Position numbers and translations under genes: made by a program. Below the pieces are notes generated by a model. The model ran no database searches and was not told the origin of the DNA. It saw only the letters and a list, made by a program, of their open reading frames with translations. 18,066 nucleotides of DNA from Collinsella sp. AF02-46-1 (GTDB lineage Bacteria > Actinomycetota > Coriobacteriia > Coriobacteriales > Coriobacteriaceae): NCBI GenBank assembly GCA_934876235.1, contig CAKXKM010000006.1:1-18066 (forward strand). The letters run 5' to 3'. Shown piece by piece: positions 8,121-12,735 of the stretch (its first letter is position 1; each line of letters starts with the position of its first letter).

Positions 8121-8170
8121 TGTACGCACTTTGGATTTCACGTACAGAACGTCAGGGTTTCACTCCTGAC
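8121..8170 (-). other. Two intercistronic hairpins between IIB and IIC genes
   Basis: Within the 81-nt gap, GTCAGG/CCTGAC (8151-8170, 8-nt loop) and TGTACG/CGTACA (8121-8146, 14-nt loop) can form successive small stems in the operon mRNA. Neither is followed by a U tract. They may affect mRNA processing or the IIB:IIC ratio. Confidence 0.4.
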
Positions 8171-8178
8171 AACGTGGT

Positions 8179-8670
8179 TCACGAGGATTTCGAGAAGAGC
8201 TTGCTCGTGTCCTCAACAGGCGTGCTCGGAACGCGCCTGATCTCCAACTCCACCCCCAATTCCTGCAGCTCTTTAAACGCAGCGACATCCTCGTCGTTAA
8301 CTGCGACGGAGGTGGCGACTTGGCGCTTTCCTTCCGACATGTGCATGTTGCCGATGTTTACCTTCTTTATAGGCACACCGCCCTTGACGAGCGTAAGCAC
8401 GTCTTCCGGTGTTTCGGCCACGATGAAGATCTTCTGGCGCGGGCTCGCCTTGCCAATGACGTCGATGGTCTTCTGCAGAGAGAAGAAACGCGTAGCGACG
8501 CCGGCGGGAGCGGCCATCTTCATGAGGTTCTGGCGCATGGTGTTGGACGCCACGTCGTCGTTGGCGACGAGGATGAGGTTGGAGCCCAGGGTGGAGTTCC
8601 ACTGGGTGGCAACCTGACCATGAACCAGTCGGTTATCGATGCGGGTAAGAAGAATGTTGGGTTCTGCCAT
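8179..8670 (-). CDS. PTS mannose/GalNAc-family subunit IIB
   Basis: A 163-residue cytosolic phosphocarrier of the sorbose/mannose IIB family. The signature RIDNRLVHGQV carries the phosphorylated His17, which receives phosphate from IIA and passes it to the incoming sugar. VNIGNMH and the following segment are also conserved. Length is normal. AAAGGA lies about 11 nt before the ATG at 8670, slightly far. It is separated by 36 nt from the YajC-like gene. GalNAc-6-P would be the product of the complete transporter, by context. Confidence 0.95.
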   Translation of the reverse strand: MAEPNILLTRIDNRLVHGQVATQWNSTLGSNLILVANDDVASNTMRQNLMKMAAPAGVATRFFSLQKTIDVIGKASPRQKIFIVAETPEDVLTLVKGGVPIKKVNIGNMHMSEGKRQVATSVAVNDEDVAAFKELQELGVELEIRRVPSTPVEDTSKLFSKSS

Positions 8671-8706
8671 GTTGATCAGCTTCCTTTCGTTATTTGCTGA
8701 CGACAG

Positions 8707-8988
8707 TTACTTGATCTCCTGAATCGCGTAACGCGAAACATCTACGACGGCTCCGGATCGGACTTTAATCTGGACCTTCTCGCCTTCGATGCCTTTGACG
8801 GTTCCGTAGATACCGCCGGCGAAAAGAACCTCTTGACCCGGCTTGAACTCGGTGTGCAGCTCCTTGAAGTACTTCTGCTTCTTCTTCATGTTGATTTGCG
8901 ACCAGATGGTGTAAATCAAGCCCATGATGACAAGCAGGCCTAAAAGGGCGACCGAGGAGCTCAGGACGTTGGCTCCGAAATCGGCCAT
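8707..8988 (-). CDS. yajC: YajC-family small membrane protein in the PTS operon
   Basis: A 93-residue protein with one N-terminal membrane segment (about residues 10-29, VALLGLLVIMGLIYTIW), a basic KKKQKYFKELH linker and a cytosolic domain containing FKPGQEVLFAGGIYGTVKGI, the YajC signature region. Canonical YajC is a SecDF-associated subunit. A YajC-like gene is also found in some mannose-family PTS operons of streptococci, so this copy may be a transporter-linked paralogue. Its ATG overlaps the IIA stop by one base (TAATG), indicating tight translational coupling. It lies between IIA and IIB, not next to sec genes. Confidence 0.85.
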   Translation of the reverse strand: MADFGANVLSSSVALLGLLVIMGLIYTIWSQINMKKKQKYFKELHTEFKPGQEVLFAGGIYGTVKGIEGEKVQIKVRSGAVVDVSRYAIQEIK

Positions 8989-9431
8989 TAGATGCCGTCC
9001 TCGTCGCCGAAGATATCCTCTTCCTCGGAGCCGGCAACGGATGCGACCGTCTGGGCGGTGACGCCCGTCTGGCCAACGGTCACGGCCTGCTCGCCAAGCT
9101 CGGCGAGCGTGGCATTGCCGCGGAGGAACAGAAGCTCAATAACCATGGGAAGGTTGGTGCCAGTCAGAACCTCGACGTTGTCGACATCCTGGGCAATCAT
9201 CATCGACTGGTTGAACGGGGTGCCGCCAAGCAGGTCGGTAAAGACGAGCACGCCATCGCACTCCTCGCGCATGGCGGTAATAGCGGCGCGGAGATCCTCA
9301 CCGTAGGATGCGGCCTGGTCGCCCTCAAAAGGAACGACGGTAAAAGCAGGCTGGTCGCCGGCAACCATAGCGATAGCGCTTGCAAGGCCGGGTGCGAACT
9401 GTCCATGACCGGTAAGAATAAAGCCAACCAT
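8988..9431 (-). CDS. PTS mannose/GalNAc-family subunit IIA
   Basis: A 147-residue cytosolic EIIA-Man domain protein. The N-terminus GFILTGHGQFAPGL has the phosphorylatable His9 that accepts phosphate from HPr; VLVFTDLLGGTPFN is the second family hallmark. It is the stand-alone form, not fused to IIB. The last 20 or so residues are acidic (EEEDIFGDEDGI) and beyond the usual fold. AAGGGA precedes the ATG at 9431. It is the first gene of the operon IIA-yajC-IIB-IIC-IID and follows a 573-bp leader with operator-like sites. Confidence 0.96.
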   Translation of the reverse strand: MVGFILTGHGQFAPGLASAIAMVAGDQPAFTVVPFEGDQAASYGEDLRAAITAMREECDGVLVFTDLLGGTPFNQSMMIAQDVDNVEVLTGTNLPMVIELLFLRGNATLAELGEQAVTVGQTGVTAQTVASVAGSEEEDIFGDEDGI

Positions 9432-9547
9432 TCAAATTTCCCTTCCGAAGGTGTGTACGATCTGAGTCCGATGATTTTCGGAAGCCAGCGGGCACTCGCC
9501 CTTAAAGCTTCTTGGAAAGCGTTCTTTGAAGACCAGTGGTTTCTAAA

Positions 9548-9561
9548 CTGGTAGTAACCAC
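9548..9561. promoter_or_regulatory. GntR-family operator upstream of the PTS operon
   Basis: CTGGT-AGTA-ACCAC matches the agaS operator in 13 of 14 positions, including the AGTA spacer. It lies 117 nt upstream of the IIA start and downstream of a TATAGT on the minus strand (9583-9578). An additional half-site ACCAG is at 9532-9536. Confidence 0.68.
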
Positions 9562-9577
9562 GTGACGTGTTGTTGTC

Positions 9578-9583
9578 ACTATA
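9578..9583 (-). promoter_or_regulatory. Candidate -10 box of the PTS operon
   Basis: TATAGT on the minus strand, with the operator at 9548-9561 beginning 16 nt downstream. No recognisable -35 at 16-18 nt, so the promoter may need activation or the true start may lie further upstream. Confidence 0.35.
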
Positions 9584-9828
9584 TCACCCCAGAAGAGGCC
9601 GCTTCCGTTGATTCATACGGTAAAACGTTTTTGCACCGTTCACGGTGATAAATCGACCGTTTACCGCTCGTTAACACTTCTACCTGCGGCTTTGAAACCG
9701 TTTCGAAATGGTTCGACGAATGATCGGAACCTTTTCTGTGCCTAAACAACGCAGGGTGGCCAAAAATGGCATGTAGAAAAAATGCAGGTCATTGTGAAGA
9801 TTTGTGAATTGGTCTTTTTGACTTAATA

Positions 9829-9844
9829 CCAGTTAGAACCAGTT
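9829..9844. promoter_or_regulatory. Degenerate second operator-like site with direct ACCAGTT repeats
   Basis: Two ACCAGTT copies (9828-9834 and 9838-9844) are spaced 10 nt apart, about one helical turn. The right half matches the operator half-site exactly; the left half is degenerate in the inverted orientation. A GATAAT on the minus strand (9855-9850) lies just upstream, suggesting a distal promoter. Confidence 0.4.
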
Positions 9845-9988
9845 TAGAAATTATCGGTGAACGGTAGTTTTCGACCGCTCAGCGGTTATTTCCAATCGTT
9901 TACGGCCGTTTTCCTGGATGAATTGGGGAAACCCGATGAAGCACTTGCGCGGGCGCAAGTCCTATCCTAGTGGTTTCGGTAACAAAAT

Positions 9989-10001
9989 GCCCGCTAGAAC
10001 G
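9989..10001 (-). terminator. Left arm of a terminator split by the insertion sequence
   Basis: GCCCGCTAGAACG here pairs perfectly with CGTTCTAGCGGGC at 11459-11471. On the minus strand this arm is followed by ATTTTGTT, the expected U tract. Before insertion the two arms enclosed a 4-nt TTGT loop, probably the terminator of the minus-strand gene ending at 11515. Confidence 0.8.
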
Positions 10002-10004
10002 TTG
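10001..10004 (+). repeat. Left target-site duplication GTTG
   Basis: GTTG directly abuts the left IS end and recurs at 11454-11457 directly after the right end; 4 bp is within the usual 3-5 bp range of the IS3 family. Confidence 0.85.
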
Positions 10005-10028
10005 TGAACTGCCTCCCATTTCTTGGAC
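10005..10028 (+). repeat. IS left terminal inverted repeat
   Basis: Begins TGAACTGC and ends TCTTGGAC; with the right repeat both 8-nt ends are identical and the middle differs at four positions. Confidence 0.93.
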
Positions 10029-10044
10029 ATGAGAAATGGGAGGC
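10011..10044 (+). promoter_or_regulatory. Stem-loop sequestering the OrfA ribosome binding site
   Basis: Perfect 13-bp stem GCCTCCCATTTCT / AGAAATGGGAGGC with an 8-nt loop. The right arm contains GGGAGG, the OrfA ribosome binding site, and is followed by TTTCTTT. Transcripts entering from outside would form it, hiding the start or even terminating; transcripts starting inside the left arm would not. This resembles known protection of insertion sequences from impinging transcription. Confidence 0.75.
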
Positions 10045-10051
10045 TTTCTTT

Positions 10052-10543
10052 ATGCGCGTTGATTTGAGAGTGAAGCATGATATCGAGGCCAGGAAGGCGG
10101 CCATAGGGCTCTTCGAGCTCGGGCACGGGTATAAATCTGCCGCGATCGCCCTTTCGCTTCCCGCGGAAGCCGTGAGAAGATGGCAGGAGATATACCGCGC
10201 ATTCGGGAGCGAGGTGCTGCTGCGCATGGACGGAAAGCAGGGCAGGTACACATACGAGCAGAAGGTCGCCGCCGCCTCCGCCGTCGTCGACGGCGGCATG
10301 ACGAAGACCGAGGCGATGGCGGCGTTCGGCATAATGTCGATGTCGCCGCTCAAGAAGTGGTGCGCGCTATACCGCCGGGGCGGCGCGGAGGCCCTGCGCC
10401 CGAGGCCCAAGGGCCGGCCGAAGGGTTCCAAGGCGAGGCCGCGGACCCGCGAGGAGGAGCTCGAGGAGCGGTGCCGTAGGCTCGAGGCCGAGGTGGCCTA
10501 CCTAAAAAAATTACGCGCCCTGGTCGAGAGGGACGGGCTCTGA
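10052..10543 (+). CDS. IS3-family transposase OrfA (helix-turn-helix subunit)
   Basis: A 163-residue basic DNA-binding protein. Two helix-turn-helix-like units are visible, one around YKSAAIALSLPAEAVRRW and one around MTKTEAMAAFGIMSMSPLKKW, followed by a KGRPKGSK basic stretch and a C-terminal heptad-like coiled coil (EEELEERCRRLEAEVAYLKKL) as expected of OrfA leucine zippers. The ATG at 10052 is 8 nt after GGGAGG, which is buried in a hairpin. Near its end is the A7 slippery run (10504-10510). A -1 shift there fuses the first 153 residues to OrfB, giving a 454-residue OrfAB transposase. Made alone, OrfA usually acts as regulator in this family. Confidence 0.94.
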   Translation: MRVDLRVKHDIEARKAAIGLFELGHGYKSAAIALSLPAEAVRRWQEIYRAFGSEVLLRMDGKQGRYTYEQKVAAASAVVDGGMTKTEAMAAFGIMSMSPLKKWCALYRRGGAEALRPRPKGRPKGSKARPRTREEELEERCRRLEAEVAYLKKLRALVERDGL

Positions 10544-10550
10544 CCAGGGC
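10504..10550 (+). promoter_or_regulatory. Programmed -1 ribosomal frameshift signal
   Basis: A AAA AAA heptamer in the OrfA frame (10504-10510), then after 6 nt a perfect 9-bp stem GCCCTGGTC (10517-10525) / GACCAGGGC (10542-10550), which can add an inner GAG/CTC pairing. The OrfA stop TGA (10541-10543) lies at the stem. Slippage shifts ribosomes into the OrfB frame. Confidence 0.88.
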
Positions 10551-11415
10551 GAAGGCCGAAGCGGTCGCGGCCCTGCGCGCCGAGGGGCACGCGCTCGGGC
10601 ACCTGCTCGCATGCGCCGAGCTCAAGCGGTCGACCTACTACTACGCCCTCGCGCACCCGCCGAGGCCCACGCGCCCCGAGCTCTGGGAGGCGGCCGCCGA
10701 GATCTTCTCGCGCACCGCCAACGGCTGCGGGCACCGGCAGATAGCGATGTGCCTCAGGGCGGAAGAGGGGGCCGTGATAGCCGACAAGACCGTGCTCAAG
10801 ATGATGCGCGAGATGGGGATTCGCTGCGGTATCAGACGCGAGACGGCCTACCACAGGTACAACTCGTACAGGGACGTCGTCGGCAGGACGTTCGAGAACG
10901 TGATCGCGAGGGATTTCGACGCCGGGGCCCCGTGGCGGAAGCTGGGAACGGACGTCACCGAGTTCAAGGTGGCGGGCGGCAAGGCCTACTGGGCCCCGAC
11001 GCTGGACTTCTGCACCAAGGAGATCGTGGCGAGCGACATATCGACCACGCCCGACATGGCCCAGCAGGTCAGGATGCTCGACGAGCTGCTGTCCAAGATC
11101 CCCGAGGGCGCCGCCCCGACCATGCACTCGGACCGGGGCTGGCAGTACCAGCACGCCTCGTACACATCCAGGCTCGAGGCCGCCGGCATCGTCCAGAGCA
11201 TGTCCAGGAAGGCGAACTGCATCGACAACGCCGCCACCGAGCAGCTCTTCGGCCACGTCAAGGACGAGTTCTACCGGGGCCGCGAGTGGGAGACGTTCGA
11301 GGATTTCAAACGCGACCTGGAGGAATACATAGTCCACTGGAACACGAGCCGGAGGCAGGTAAGATTGAAGGGCCTGACCCCGGAGGAGTTCCGGAATCAG
11401 GCCCTCGCGGCCTAG
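10510..11415 (+). CDS. IS3-family transposase OrfB (DDE catalytic part)
   Basis: The catalytic frame, 301 residues from the shift point, open upstream only to 10480. It has an HTH_21-like region (about residues 58-110, including NGCGHRQIAMCLR) and an rve integrase core. The triad is Asp148 (LGTDVTEF), Asp208 (MHSDRGWQY) and Glu244 (DNAATEQLFGHVKDEF); the last two are 35 residues apart, the DD(35)E spacing typical of IS3. The first ATG is at 10747, inside the domain, so expression as an OrfAB fusion by -1 frameshift is expected. An ATT codon at 10510 could allow rare separate initiation, as in IS911, but this is speculative. No inactivating change is seen. Confidence 0.95.
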   Translation: MTRPGREGRALTRAKAEAVAALRAEGHALGHLLACAELKRSTYYYALAHPPRPTRPELWEAAAEIFSRTANGCGHRQIAMCLRAEEGAVIADKTVLKMMREMGIRCGIRRETAYHRYNSYRDVVGRTFENVIARDFDAGAPWRKLGTDVTEFKVAGGKAYWAPTLDFCTKEIVASDISTTPDMAQQVRMLDELLSKIPEGAAPTMHSDRGWQYQHASYTSRLEAAGIVQSMSRKANCIDNAATEQLFGHVKDEFYRGREWETFEDFKRDLEEYIVHWNTSRRQVRLKGLTPEEFRNQALAA

Positions 11416-11429
11416 TCGCTATTTAGGGC

Positions 11430-11453
11430 GTCCAAGATTTGGGGCGCAGTTCA
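11430..11453 (+). repeat. IS right terminal inverted repeat
   Basis: Reads GTCCAAGA at its inner edge and GCAGTTCA at the outer edge, the inverted match of the left end (20 of 24). It begins 14 nt after the OrfB stop. Confidence 0.93.
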
Positions 11454-11457
11454 GTTG
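11454..11457 (+). repeat. Right target-site duplication GTTG
   Basis: Directly follows the right IS end and matches 10001-10004. Confidence 0.85.
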
Positions 11458-11458
11458 T

Positions 11459-11471
11459 CGTTCTAGCGGGC
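11459..11471 (-). terminator. Right arm of the split terminator
   Basis: CGTTCTAGCGGGC, perfect complement of 9989-10001. It lies 43 nt past the stop of the minus-strand gene at 11515. Because the other arm and the U tract are now about 1.45 kb away, the terminator should no longer function normally. Confidence 0.78.
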
Positions 11472-11514
11472 TTAATCAGGTAGATCGGTTAGCGCGCAGT
11501 AGTGCAGACAGATC

Positions 11515-12609
11515 TTACGCAAACAGGCCGTAGATGCTGATGTTGGCCTTGGCGTACAGGCCGTTGGCATACTCGGTCCACTTGGAGCTGGCGCTCGAGG
11601 CCTGCGAGGAGTACTGCTGATAGGCGGTGTAATAGGCGGTCATGGCCTGCTTATAGGTGGCACTATCGGCGGCAAAGGCATCGTTAGCGAAGGCCTTAGC
11701 GTAGGTGCTGTTCTCGTCCTTCCAGGTGCCCTTCGAGCTATCCCACTCGTCGCCGGCAAGGTTGATGATGTAGTCGGCGTAATCCTTGCTCGCGGTCTCC
11801 TCGTTGCCGTCAGAAGGCTCGGTTGGGGCGGTCGGCATGCTTGCGGAGCTATCGCCCACCTTCTTCTTGTAGAGCTTCTGCAGCGTCGCGGACTGGCGGA
11901 CGATCTGCTTGGCCTGGTCCTTGGACACGCCATACTGCTTGGCCATGGTGTCGTAGTCCGAGGTGCCGATAGAATCCTCGGCGTACTTCTTCATCTCCTT
12001 AGAGGAGACGGTAATGCCCTCGTCCTCAGCAGCATCGAGCAGAATCTTGTTGCGCACGTAAGACAGGATGACGTCGGCAGAGGGGGCGGTGTAGTTGCCG
12101 TTGCTATCCTTAACGGTATCGAGGCTGTACTGGCTCTCGATGGCCTCGCGCGCGGTGATATCGCTCTTCTTGCCGTTGTAGCTATAGCTTGCCACGTTCG
12201 AATCGAGCTGGTCCTCGGTGAGGGTCGACGAACCGACGCCCTTGCCGCCAAAGCCGCCATTGCCAATAAAGAAGCCGACCACCGCAGCGATCACGACTGC
12301 AACCACAAAGGCGGCAATCATCGTCTTCTTGTGCTTGGATACGTGATCGTCCCCATCGGAACCTAGGGCGTCATCATCCTCATCCTGGTCCTCGGGCATC
12401 AGATTCTCGTCAGCGGCATCTGCGGCGATCTGAGCCTCCAGACGGGCGTCCTCTTCCTCGGCCGTCGTGCCAGCAGCAATGTGCTCGGCAGACGTACCGG
12501 CGACCAGGTCGATCTTCTCGTCCTCATCACCGTCGGGGCCTTCGCCGCGCTCGATGATCTGGATACTGTCGATCTCGTCCTTCTCGTCCTTCTTTTGAAT
12601 CAGACCCAT
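11515..12609 (-). CDS. Membrane-anchored SurA_N-like foldase/chaperone-type protein
   Basis: A 364-residue protein. Residues 1-92 are cytosolic, strongly acidic and low-complexity. A single membrane anchor spans about 96-116 after the basic KHKK. The outside part (about 130-364) includes a helical segment ILSYVRNKILLDAAEDEGITVS and KQYGVSKDQAKQIV, similar to the chaperone-like N-terminal domain of SurA/PrsA foldases. No parvulin prolyl-isomerase domain is visible, so catalysis is not claimed. The C-terminal part is rich in Ala, Ser, Tyr and Lys. AAGGAG lies 8 nt before the ATG at 12609. Probably an extracytoplasmic folding factor or an uncharacterised surface protein; its native terminator has been split by the insertion sequence. 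Confidence 0.75.
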   Translation of the reverse strand: MGLIQKKDEKDEIDSIQIIERGEGPDGDEDEKIDLVAGTSAEHIAAGTTAEEEDARLEAQIAADAADENLMPEDQDEDDDALGSDGDDHVSKHKKTMIAAFVVAVVIAAVVGFFIGNGGFGGKGVGSSTLTEDQLDSNVASYSYNGKKSDITAREAIESQYSLDTVKDSNGNYTAPSADVILSYVRNKILLDAAEDEGITVSSKEMKKYAEDSIGTSDYDTMAKQYGVSKDQAKQIVRQSATLQKLYKKKVGDSSASMPTAPTEPSDGNEETASKDYADYIINLAGDEWDSSKGTWKDENSTYAKAFANDAFAADSATYKQAMTAYYTAYQQYSSQASSASSKWTEYANGLYAKANISIYGLFA

Positions 12610-12647
12610 ATCAGTTACTCCTTGTTAGGAAACATAGTCCTCAATAG

Positions 12648-12676
12648 AATACGCCCGACGGAGCGCCGGGCGTATT
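12648..12676 (-). terminator. Hairpin between icd and the foldase-like gene
   Basis: A 10-bp stem AATACGCCCG / CGGGCGTATT with a 9-nt loop, followed on the minus strand by TCTATTG, a weak U tract. It lies 60 nt past the icd stop and upstream of the next gene's ribosome site, so it may end icd transcription or form a leader structure. Confidence 0.6.
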
Positions 12677-12735
12677 GATTCTTAGGTTATACGCAAACAC
12701 TTAAGTACTATTTAGGCGTTTGCAGCCTGCATGCC

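Larger units (their letters stand above)
9432..10004. other. Gene-free regulatory leader of the PTS operon
   Basis: No convincing gene is present. The region holds the operator-like sites at 9548-9561 and 9829-9844 and several palindromes: AAAACGTTTT (9622-9631), AACCGTTTCGAAATGGTT (9696-9713), ACCGCT-C-AGCGGT (9874-9886) and ACTTGCGC-GG-GCGCAAGT (9943-9960). The last is enclosed by GAAACC (9928-9933) and GGTTTC (9972-9977). Its right edge is the left arm of a split terminator and the IS target duplication. Confidence 0.7.
10005..11453 (+). mobile_element. Complete IS3-family insertion sequence (IS150-like), 1449 bp
   Basis: Bounded by imperfect 24-bp terminal inverted repeats starting TGAACTGC (20 of 24 match) and flanked by a GTTG duplication. 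It contains two overlapping frames (HTH OrfA, DDE OrfB) joined by a -1 frameshift signal. All parts appear intact, and no stop or indel is seen, so it may be active. The coding part uses AGG and ATA codons often, unlike the surrounding genes, and looks GC-richer, consistent with recent arrival. It sits inside a terminator hairpin loop and its transposase faces against the host transcription. Confidence 0.96.

Noticed and set aside
9471..9554. A 27-codon plus-strand frame in the PTS leader
   Set aside because: No ribosome site, orientation opposite to the operon, and its end coincides with the operator.
9708..9776. A 22-codon plus-strand frame starting in the LacI-like palindrome
   Set aside because: No ribosome binding site or supporting context; chance frame.
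9928..9977. Known riboswitch class in the leader
   Set aside because: The nested stem does not match the conserved cores I can recall for ZTP, fluoride, c-di-GMP or glmS elements, and is too far from a start codon.
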